This document shows positions 1 to 6,037 of a stretch of DNA of 7,070 nt, piece by piece (position 1 is the first letter of the stretch; each line of letters starts with the position of its first letter). The DNA is taken from positions 1 to 7,070 of the forward strand of contig DPWF01000075.1 in NCBI GenBank assembly GCA_003526435.1, in the 5' to 3' direction. The position numbers and the translations under genes are program-made. This stretch comes from Chitinophagaceae bacterium (GTDB taxonomy: Bacteria > Bacteroidota > Bacteroidia > Chitinophagales > Chitinophagaceae). The notes under the pieces are model-generated. The model searched no databases. It had not been told where the DNA came from and saw only the letters and a program-made list of their open reading frames with translations.

Positions 1-1037
1 ACGCCGGTGTAGGTAAAACTTATCGCATGTTACAGGAAGCGCATGCTTTACTGCGAAATGGAATTGATGTTAAGATCGGATATATTGAAACCCACAACAG
101 GAAAGAAACGCATGAACTGTTGCATGGTTTGCCTGTAATACCCCGCCGCAAACTTTTTTATAAAGGGAAAGAGCTGGAAGAATTAGATGTTCAGGCCGTA
201 ATTAACTTACGGCCTGAAGTGGTGATTGTAGATGAACTGGCACATACCAATATTGAAGGAAGTAAAAATGAAAAAAGATGGCAGGATGTACTCGAAATAA
301 TTGATGCGGGCATCAATGTCATCAGCGCAGTAAACATTCAGCATATTGAAAGCCTGAATGAAGAAGTAAAACAGATAACTGGTGTAGAGGTAAAAGAAAG
401 GGTGCCGGATAGTGTACTGGCACAAGCCGATGAAGTGGTGAATATTGACCTGACTGCGGATGAACTGGTGACCCGTTTAAAAGAAGGGAAGATTTATGAA
501 CAGGCAAAAATTGAAACAGCACTTAGTAATTTCTTTAAGAGCGAACATATTCTTCAACTGCGCGAACTGGCACTGAAAGAAGTGGCATCACAGGTGGAAA
601 GAAAAGTGGAAACGGAGATTACCAAAGTAAATGCCATTAAACATGAAAAATTCATGGCCTGTATCAGCTCGAATGACCAGACCGCTAAAACAGTGATCCG
701 TAAAACGGCGAGACTGGCCAATTATTATAACAGTAAATGGTATGTGCTGTATGTGCAAACACCCGGGGAAGCCACCGATAAAATTGCGCTCGATAAACAA
801 AGACACCTGATCAACAATTTTAAACTGGCTACAGAACTGGGTGCCGAAATCATCAAAACAGAAAACCCCAATATTGCAAAAGCCATTATGGAACAGTGTG
901 ATGAAAGACAGATTACCACCATCTGTATCGGCAAACCACACTTAAGCCTGTTTCGCCTCATACTGGCCACCAATGTATTTAATGAGTTACTGAAAAAATT
1001 GTCGAGCAGTGATATTGACCTTGTAATTTTAAGCTGA
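1..1037 (+). CDS. kdpD: KdpD-like sensor protein, N-terminal half plus Usp domain (5' end cut by window edge)
   Basis: This is the soluble sensory half of a split KdpD, the K+/turgor sensor that controls the Kdp potassium pump. The frame is open from base 3, before the first ATG at 27, and reads AGVGKTYRM, the KdpD Walker A region, so the true start lies upstream; by comparison with E. coli KdpD roughly 30 residues are missing. Counting from the ATG at 27, the KdpD family domain covers about residues 1-195, with Walker B-like VVIVDELAHTN (65-75), the family signature NIQHIESLN (103-111), and a conserved block ending in ADEVVNIDL (134-142). A universal-stress-protein domain follows (about 208-336), with the IGKP motif near 301-304. 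It has no membrane segments and no kinase domain. Its stop overlaps the start of the downstream histidine kinase in TGATG, so translational coupling is likely. The family assignment is secure; the signal it senses is inferred from family knowledge. Confidence 0.93.
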   Translation, partial: AGVGKTYRMLQEAHALLRNGIDVKIGYIETHNRKETHELLHGLPVIPRRKLFYKGKELEELDVQAVINLRPEVVIVDELAHTNIEGSKNEKRWQDVLEIIDAGINVISAVNIQHIESLNEEVKQITGVEVKERVPDSVLAQADEVVNIDLTADELVTRLKEGKIYEQAKIETALSNFFKSEHILQLRELALKEVASQVERKVETEITKVNAIKHEKFMACISSNDQTAKTVIRKTARLANYYNSKWYVLYVQTPGEATDKIALDKQRHLINNFKLATELGAEIIKTENPNIAKAIMEQCDERQITTICIGKPHLSLFRLILATNVFNELLKKLSSSDIDLVILS

Positions 1038-2770
1038 TGAAAATTAAACAGAAACTGCAACTGGGTATGGGGCTGCTTTTTGCCATGATATTATTATTGG
1101 CATCGCTCAGTGTGTTTTACATCAACAGGCTGAGTAATGATACAAAAAATATATTGGTAGCCAATTACAATACGCTTGATTATTCAAGAAAAATGCAGAT
1201 GGCACTGGATAACAATATTCAGTTGCCCCAAAACCAGCAACTCTTTTCTGAAAACCTTGCATTACAACAGAAAAACATCACCGAAACAGGAGAAGCACAA
1301 CTTACCAGTAGTCTGGCAACACATTTTGGTTTGTTACAACAGAACTTCAACGACTCGCAACTGGTAAAAAATATCCGCAGAGATATATCCAATATCATGC
1401 TGCTGAATATGCAGGCTATACAGCGCAAGAATAAAGTGGCAGAAACCACATCAGATAATGCTGTTTTCTGGATCAGTATTATAGGAACCATCTGTTTCAT
1501 CATTGCTTTTACCCTGCTGTTTAACCTGCCTGGTAATATTGCCAATCCTGTAAGAGAGTTAACCGCCAGTATTAAGGAGATTGCAGAAAGAAATTATTCG
1601 CGGAGACTTCATTTTAACAAAAAAGATGAGTTTGGGGAACTCGCCGCATCCTTTAATACCATGGCCGAAAAACTGGAAGAATACCAGGCCAGCAGCGTAC
1701 AGAAATTACTGATTGAAAAGAAAAGAATTGAAACACTGATTAACAACATGAACGATCCTGTAATAGGTCTTGATGAAAACAAAAAAGTATTGTTCATGAA
1801 TCATATGGCGCTCAGGATTTCCGGACTAAAACCGGAACAGGTTACTGGGAAACCTGTAGAAGAACTGGCACTGCACAATGATCTTATTCGCTCACTTGTA
1901 CAGGAACTGTACAATGGAAACCTGCAGAAAGAAACAACGAAGCTGCCGGTAAAAATATATGCCGACAATAAAGAAAGTTATTTTGAAAAAGAAATTATTC
2001 CCATCAAAATTATTCCTACAGGTGAGCAGGTAGAAAAATTGATGGGTACGGTTATTCTTCTTCAAAACATTACACCGTATAAAGAACTCGATTTTGCCAA
2101 AACAAATTTTATTGCCACGGTTTCACATGAGCTCAAAACCCCTATTTCATCTATTCGGATGAGTTTGGATCTCCTCGAAAACAAACAACTCGGAGAACTC
2201 AATACCGAACAGAAAAGCATGGTAGAAAGTATTAAAGAAGATACCGCCAGACTGCTGAAAATTACGGGTGAGTTACTCAATATGACACAGGTGGAAACAG
2301 GTTCCATACAAATGTCGGTGATGCCCGCATCTGTAAAAGAAATGATTGATTATGCCATCGGTACCAATAAAGTGGCAGCGGAGGATAAAAATATTACGCT
2401 TGTCTGTAAGGTACCCGACTATCTTACATCGGTGCTGGCAGACAAGGATAAAACAACATGGGTACTCAATAACCTTGTGTCGAATGCCATTCGTTACAGT
2501 TACGACAACGCAACCGTACTCATCGGTGCAAGAGAAGAAGGGAACCAGATTCGTTTCAGTGTAACCGATACGGGTCAGGGTATTGAACCCAGGTATATGA
2601 ACCGGGTTTTCGATCGCTATTTCCGTATTCCCGGAACCAAAAAAGAGGGTACAGGTCTTGGACTGAGCATCAGTAAAGAATTTATAGAAGCACAGGGCGG
2701 CAGAATGGAACTGCAATCGGAATATGGTAAGGGAAGTGAGTTTGCTTTTTACCTGGAGAAAGGAGAATGA
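1037..2770 (+). CDS. Membrane sensor histidine kinase (HAMP-PAS-HisKA-HATPase), partner of the split KdpD
   Basis: This 577-residue kinase should autophosphorylate on a histidine and pass the phosphate to a response regulator not present in the window. Domains in order: membrane helix 1 (about 8-30), a periplasmic region of about 110 residues, membrane helix 2 (about 143-165), HAMP (about 163-216), PAS (about 231-345), and HisKA with the H-box TVSHELKTP (phospho-acceptor His364). The ATPase domain has N-box LVSNAIRYS (Asn483), G1 box DTGQG (511-515) and G2 box GTGLGL (538-543). All key catalytic motifs look intact. The start ATG at 1037 overlaps the kdpD stop by one base, which fixes both the start and the operon. 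Unlike E. coli KdpD, it has two membrane helices with a periplasmic loop rather than four closely packed helices, and PAS replaces GAF. Pairing with KdpD is inferred from the overlap and from similar splits known in Bacteroidota. A KdpE-type regulator is the expected partner. Confidence 0.93.
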   Translation: MKIKQKLQLGMGLLFAMILLLASLSVFYINRLSNDTKNILVANYNTLDYSRKMQMALDNNIQLPQNQQLFSENLALQQKNITETGEAQLTSSLATHFGLLQQNFNDSQLVKNIRRDISNIMLLNMQAIQRKNKVAETTSDNAVFWISIIGTICFIIAFTLLFNLPGNIANPVRELTASIKEIAERNYSRRLHFNKKDEFGELAASFNTMAEKLEEYQASSVQKLLIEKKRIETLINNMNDPVIGLDENKKVLFMNHMALRISGLKPEQVTGKPVEELALHNDLIRSLVQELYNGNLQKETTKLPVKIYADNKESYFEKEIIPIKIIPTGEQVEKLMGTVILLQNITPYKELDFAKTNFIATVSHELKTPISSIRMSLDLLENKQLGELNTEQKSMVESIKEDTARLLKITGELLNMTQVETGSIQMSVMPASVKEMIDYAIGTNKVAAEDKNITLVCKVPDYLTSVLADKDKTTWVLNNLVSNAIRYSYDNATVLIGAREEGNQIRFSVTDTGQGIEPRYMNRVFDRYFRIPGTKKEGTGLGLSISKEFIEAQGGRMELQSEYGKGSEFAFYLEKGE

Positions 2771-2834
2771 ACAGAAGAACAGAAAAATATCCAACTTCGA
2801 AATTGGACATTGGATATTTCTCTGTTCCTCTGTT
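2770..2834. repeat. Imperfect palindromic repeat, copy 1 (between the kinase gene and corA)
   Basis: A 25-base left arm (2770-2794) pairs with a right arm (2810-2834) with two mismatches around a 15-base spacer. The left arm starts on the last base of the kinase stop codon. The two mismatches are A-C on the plus-strand RNA but would be G-U on the minus-strand RNA, so the fold is slightly better on that strand. There is no clean T-run after the right arm, so it is not a textbook Rho-independent terminator. The right arm ends 16 bases before the corA start, so the hairpin would sit in the corA leader of any read-through transcript. It shares arms and core words (AACAGAAGAACAGA, TCCAACTTC, TTGGACATT) with copy 2 after corA. 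Confidence 0.85.
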
Positions 2835-2850
2835 TCATTAACTTCACGTC

Positions 2851-3948
2851 ATGACCGGCAGTAAATACCTCAAGTACCTGAACCCGCTAACGCTGTTCGA
2901 TACCAAGCGTACACGCGATATCTTTCATGTAAACCCTACTGTAATACCTGAAAGGGTGGAAGCCAGTGAAATTAAAGTGAAAGTGTATGATTATGATGCC
3001 ACAGTCTTAACAGAGACGCAACTGAACTGTATTCAAGACTGTTTTACCTATCGCGATAACAAACATATTTCCTGGATCAATGTAGACGGCATCCGCAAAG
3101 CCGACGTGGAAGCGGTATGTAATCATTTTGGTATTCACTATCTCATTGTAGAAGATATTATGAGCGTGAGCCAGCGGCCGAAGATGGATGAAATGGATAA
3201 TGTATTATTCTGTTTGCTCAACATGCTGTATTTCAATGAACAAACAGGTGCTGTAGAAACAGAACAGATCAGTATCGTATTGGGCAAAGGTTTTGTACTC
3301 TCCTTCCAGGAAGATGCAGGAAGAGATGTGTTCAACCCCATTCGCGATAAACTGAAACTGGCCGGTAGTAAACTCAGGGTTAGTGGTGCCGATTATCTTT
3401 GTTATGCCATGCTCGATATGATTGTAGATAACTACTACATCGTAATGGAAAAACTGGGCGACAGGATAGAACAACTGGAAGAGCGAATTATTCGTGGCAG
3501 CAATACCCGCACGCTGGCAGTGATTAACAGCCTGCGAAAAGAACTGATTGTGCTGAAAAGAAATGTGAGTCCGGTAAGAGAACTCATCAATGGTTTTATA
3601 CGCAGTGAAAGTGATTTACTCGAAGAAAGAACCACCAAATATTTTAAAGATGTGTACGATCATATTCTGCAGGCCAATGACCTTGCGGAAAACTATCGCG
3701 ATATGATGATGAACCTGCAGGATCTTTACCTGAGTAATGTAAACCTTAAGACCAATGAGGTCATGAAAGTAATGGCCATTGTAACCTGTTTACTGGCACC
3801 CGCCACGGTTATAGGTGGCATCTTCGGCATGAACTTCGATCGCATCCCCTATCTCCACCACCAATACGGCTTCTTTATCGCCGTAGGTCTCATGCTGGTA
3901 GTACCGGTGTGGATGCTGGTGCTGTTTAAAAGGAGAGGGTGGTTTTAG
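2851..3948 (+). CDS. corA: CorA family Mg2+/Co2+ transporter
   Basis: CorA forms a pentameric inner-membrane channel for Mg2+ and Co2+ uptake. The protein is 365 residues, close to the family length. A long cytoplasmic N-terminal domain (about 1-300), including an acidic and helical stretch around 200-300 that would form the stalk, precedes two C-terminal membrane helices (about 305-325 and 339-359). The signature GMN is intact at 326-328, preceded by the typical APATVIGGIF (316-325), and the protein ends in the basic KRRGWF. The loop after GMN reads NFDRIPYL where many CorA proteins have an MPEL-like sequence, so the usual loop glutamate seems replaced by tyrosine. The start is fixed by an in-frame TAA (2839-2841) just upstream of the ATG; no clear Shine-Dalgarno is visible. 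It lies 80 bases after the kinase gene on the same strand, so co-transcription is possible, but a palindrome lies between them. The gene is flanked by two copies of that repeat. Confidence 0.95.
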   Translation: MTGSKYLKYLNPLTLFDTKRTRDIFHVNPTVIPERVEASEIKVKVYDYDATVLTETQLNCIQDCFTYRDNKHISWINVDGIRKADVEAVCNHFGIHYLIVEDIMSVSQRPKMDEMDNVLFCLLNMLYFNEQTGAVETEQISIVLGKGFVLSFQEDAGRDVFNPIRDKLKLAGSKLRVSGADYLCYAMLDMIVDNYYIVMEKLGDRIEQLEERIIRGSNTRTLAVINSLRKELIVLKRNVSPVRELINGFIRSESDLLEERTTKYFKDVYDHILQANDLAENYRDMMMNLQDLYLSNVNLKTNEVMKVMAIVTCLLAPATVIGGIFGMNFDRIPYLHHQYGFFIAVGLMLVVPVWMLVLFKRRGWF

Positions 3949-3949
3949 A

Positions 3950-4033
3950 AACAGAAGAACAGAGAAACAGAGGAATGTCCAACTTCCAGGTAAATTCCTA
4001 TTTGGAAGTTGGACATTCCTCTGTTCCTCTGTT
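3950..4033. repeat. Palindromic repeat, copy 2 (between convergent corA and MATE genes)
   Basis: A 31-base left arm (3958-3988) pairs with a right arm (4003-4033) with a single mismatch around a 14-base loop. An extra AACAGAAG unit precedes the left arm (3950-3957), so the AACAGAgg-like word appears three times on the left and twice on the right. It begins one base after the corA stop and ends ten bases before the stop of the convergent MATE gene. Such a long stem could end transcription from both sides, though neither flank has a strong T-run. It belongs to the same family as copy 1 (2770-2834). I class it as a dispersed intergenic palindrome that may also serve as a bidirectional terminator; the terminator role is inferred. 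Confidence 0.88.
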
Positions 4034-4043
4034 AAATATTCTC

Positions 4044-5441
4044 CTACACCTTCACCAATTTCCACTTTCCTCTCTTAAACAATATTACACTGGTAATACT
4101 GATACAGGTTTCGGTGACTACGATGGCGATGAATACGCCGGTGGTACCGAAGTTGAGTGTTTTAGAAAGTAAAATAGCAAAGGGTATCTGGAAAATCCAG
4201 AACCAGAATAAATGTATCCAGGTAGGGGTGCGGCTGTCGCCGGCACCATTAAAGGCATTGATCATCACCATACCCACACCATAGAAAATATAACCCAGGC
4301 TTACGATACGCAGCGCAGAAGTGGCCGTACCACTTACATTGGGGTCCTGTGTAATAAGACCCACAAAAAATTCGGCACCTACTACAAAGAGTACAGAAAC
4401 AAAAGCCATAAAAACAGCATTGTAACGTGCTGTTTTCCAGACCGACTGTTCTGCACGATCGGGTTGATTGGCCCCAAGATTTTGTCCTACAAGTGTGGCG
4501 GCCGCATTGCTCAAACCCCATGCAGGCATGAGGAAAAAGATAAGCAGGCGGATGGCAATGGTATAACCTGCTACTGCATCGCTGCCAAAACCGGTGATGA
4601 TACGGGCCATCACGATCCAGCTTGCCGATGCGATGATGAACTGTAAGGTTCCGGTTGATGCAATATTGGCAATGGATTTGAGTATGGCAGCATCTGGCAC
4701 AAAATGTTTTTTCAGAATGCGGATGATACTTTTGCCTTTAAACAAATGATAGAGCTGATACAATACACCAATACCACGACCGGTAGTAGTGGCGATTGCG
4801 GCACCTGTTAATCCAAACTGGTTAATGAGAATGGGACAAAGAATGATATTACAGATATTGGCCAGCCATAAACTTTTCATGGCCATGGCTGCATCACCTG
4901 CACCACGGAAAATACCGTTGATGAGGAAGAGCAGCATAATTACAATATTACCTGTGAGCATGATGCGGGTATAGTTGGTACCCATTTTCACCACTTGTTC
5001 ATCGGCACCCATGAGTGCAAGTATATCGGCTGCAAAGAAAACACCGAGTATGCTAACAATAATGGAAACGCCTGCACAGAGTAATAAAGCCTGTGCACCT
5101 GCATGAGCTGCTTCTTCCGGATTTTTTTCACCCACTCTCCTGGCCACCATGGCAGTGGCTGCCATACTTAAACCGATAGCGATGGAATAGATAAGGGTGA
5201 GAAAAGATTCGGTAAGACCCACTGTGGCGGCTGCACCTGCACCGAGTTTGCTTACAAAGAAAATGTCTACCACGGCAAACACCGATTCCATGCACATTTC
5301 AAGTATCATGGGAATGGCCAGCATGAACACGGCCTTCCGGATACTACCCTGGGTAAAATCCTGGTGCTCGCTGTTGAGTGCTTCACGGAAATAACTGAAG
5401 AAGCCCTTTTTGGGCGTATTTGTTGGTTGAATATTCGTCAT
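4044..5441 (-). CDS. MATE family multidrug/metabolite efflux transporter
   Basis: This 465-residue inner-membrane protein should export drugs or metabolites in exchange for Na+ or H+. It has the usual length and the two-fold MATE layout: first half about residues 37-235, second half about 255-455, roughly twelve hydrophobic helices in all. Matching motifs in the two halves support this: FRGAGDAAMA (178-187) against FNGAGDSRTP (397-406), and ARRVGEKNPEEA (100-111) against VGQNLGANQPDRA (318-330). Asp59 in VVDIFFVSKLG lies in helix 1, where MATE proteins often carry a functional acidic residue. The start is fixed by an in-frame TAA only 12 bases upstream of the ATG; no Shine-Dalgarno is evident. 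The gene converges with corA across a palindrome and appears monocistronic. A short palindrome 28-44 bases upstream could be a regulatory site. Substrate and subfamily (NorM- or DinF-like) cannot be decided from sequence alone. Confidence 0.94.
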   Translation of the reverse strand: MTNIQPTNTPKKGFFSYFREALNSEHQDFTQGSIRKAVFMLAIPMILEMCMESVFAVVDIFFVSKLGAGAAATVGLTESFLTLIYSIAIGLSMAATAMVARRVGEKNPEEAAHAGAQALLLCAGVSIIVSILGVFFAADILALMGADEQVVKMGTNYTRIMLTGNIVIMLLFLINGIFRGAGDAAMAMKSLWLANICNIILCPILINQFGLTGAAIATTTGRGIGVLYQLYHLFKGKSIIRILKKHFVPDAAILKSIANIASTGTLQFIIASASWIVMARIITGFGSDAVAGYTIAIRLLIFFLMPAWGLSNAAATLVGQNLGANQPDRAEQSVWKTARYNAVFMAFVSVLFVVGAEFFVGLITQDPNVSGTATSALRIVSLGYIFYGVGMVMINAFNGAGDSRTPTWIHLFWFWIFQIPFAILLSKTLNFGTTGVFIAIVVTETCISITSVILFKRGKWKLVKV

Positions 5442-5468
5442 TGTTGGAATAAGTTAAATAGAAAATTA

Positions 5469-5485
5469 ATACGCCTAAGGCGTAT
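5469..5485. promoter_or_regulatory. Short perfect palindrome upstream of the MATE gene, possible operator
   Basis: ATACGCC (5469-5475) and GGCGTAT (5479-5485) are perfect inverted repeats around TAA. They lie 28-44 bases upstream of the MATE start codon, a position suited to a regulator binding near the promoter or to a leader hairpin. No regulator gene is next to it and I see no convincing promoter around it, so the operator role is only inferred from symmetry and position. Confidence 0.3.
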
Positions 5486-5554
5486 GGTAATAAGGGTTGC
5501 GGAGAAAATTGGGTAGCAGAACGATGGTTATGTACCCTGCTTAGTTGTTCATAA

Positions 5555-5760
5555 AACCAGTATTGGTGGAAATATCCTCAGGCCATTATTCTGCCGGAAG
5601 CGGAACAAAAATATCTTTTTTACCCGCAAACAGGAGGAAAAAATATGGATGAGTGGCGAAAAAAAAATTAGGAATAGATTTTTTGGTCACAGATTCATCG
5701 ATGAATAAGATCAGGGCTGAGTTGTTTTTAGAAGGAGAGTTGTATATTGTTAATGCTTAA
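5555..5760 (+). pseudogene. Possible frameshifted small-gene remnant
   Basis: From a stop at 5552-5554 the frame is open without an ATG for 30 codons (NQYWWKYPQAIILPEAEQ at its start), reaches an ATG at 5645 preceded by AGGAGG at a good spacing, then stops at 5669-5671 after MDEWRKKN. A run of nine A (5659-5667) lies just before this stop. Adding one A, or slipping back one base, would join it to LGIDFLVTDSSMNKIRAELF and onward to the TAA at 5758-5760. The joined text looks protein-like but I recognise no family. The options are a decayed gene, a sequence error in the A-run, a -1 frameshift small protein, or chance. The terminator 58 bases further on would suit the end of a rightward transcript. 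Confidence 0.25.
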
Positions 5761-5784
5761 TAACCAACGATATCCGAGAACTGT

Positions 5785-5804
5785 TTTGGTTCCCTGGAGC
5801 CAAA
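5785..5804 (+). other. Tight hairpin upstream of a terminator
   Basis: TTTGGTTCC (5785-5793) can pair with GGAGCCAAA (5796-5804), with one G-U pair on the plus strand; the closing pair would open to give a four-base loop. It lies 13 bases before the terminator stem. The tandem arrangement fits the 3' end of a small RNA or an untranslated tail, but no transcript is proven. Confidence 0.45.
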
Positions 5805-5817
5805 CCCTGAGCAAATG

Positions 5818-5842
5818 CCCCGACAGCAATGTCGGGGTTTTG
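5818..5842 (+). terminator. Rho-independent terminator
   Basis: A perfect eight-base GC-rich stem, CCCCGACA (5818-5825) with TGTCGGGG (5830-5837), closes a GCAA tetraloop and is followed at once by TTTTG and then TATTTT. This is a textbook intrinsic terminator for plus-strand transcription. No intact plus-strand gene ends just before it: the nearest candidate is the remnant at 5555-5760. It could also insulate the downstream gene from read-through. Confidence 0.85.
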
Positions 5843-6037
5843 TATTTTAAAAATAATTGCAGCGACAGGTATACCCGTGGCTGTCTTTTAACGTATATAT
5901 AATCTGTAAAGACTCACCAGTTAAATGGTTGAATATCAAAATTATATATCTTTAAATCAAAGTTCAATATCCCCCCGATGAGCTGTTTGTGGAAGATAAT
6001 ATCCAATATCTATACGCTTATTGCTAATAGGTGTACA

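Larger units (their letters stand above)
5442..5977. other. Intergenic region with no convincing intact gene
   Basis: This stretch separates the divergent MATE and repeat-protein genes. From the left it holds the palindrome at 5469-5485; an ATG-less open stretch (5555-5671, plus strand) that continues in another frame to a TAA at 5758-5760 across a run of nine A; a tight hairpin (5785-5804); a Rho-independent terminator (5818-5842); and a weak five-base stem (5864-5868 with 5881-5885) followed by TTTT. The rest (about 5886-5977) is AT-rich and should contain the promoter of the rightward gene. TATCTTTA at 5947-5954 resembles the Bacteroidota -7 element TAnnTTTG with one mismatch, with GGTTG about 16 bases before it; this is only a weak candidate. 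No known riboswitch or tRNA was recognised. Confidence 0.6.

Noticed and set aside
588..1060. Minus-strand open frames of 111 and 117 residues
   Set aside because: Both are antisense to the kdpD Usp region, whose own frame is clearly coding.
2273..2794. 173-residue open frame on the minus strand
   Set aside because: It lies opposite the conserved kinase domain of the histidine kinase, is rich in Cys, Phe and His as antisense frames often are, and matches no family.
4212..4646. 144-residue open frame on the plus strand
   Set aside because: It is antisense to the well-conserved MATE gene, has low-complexity polar text, and lacks a start context.
5442..5560. Possible riboswitch in the MATE leader (minus strand)
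   Set aside because: Only a five-base GGGTA/TACCC pairing (5511-5515 with 5533-5537) and the short palindrome are visible; no known riboswitch core was recognised.
5978..6037. Earlier in-frame ATG at 5978 as start of the repeat protein
   Set aside because: It would put 20 residues before an otherwise ideal signal peptide and has no ribosome binding site; the ATG at 6038 fits better, though 5978 is not excluded.
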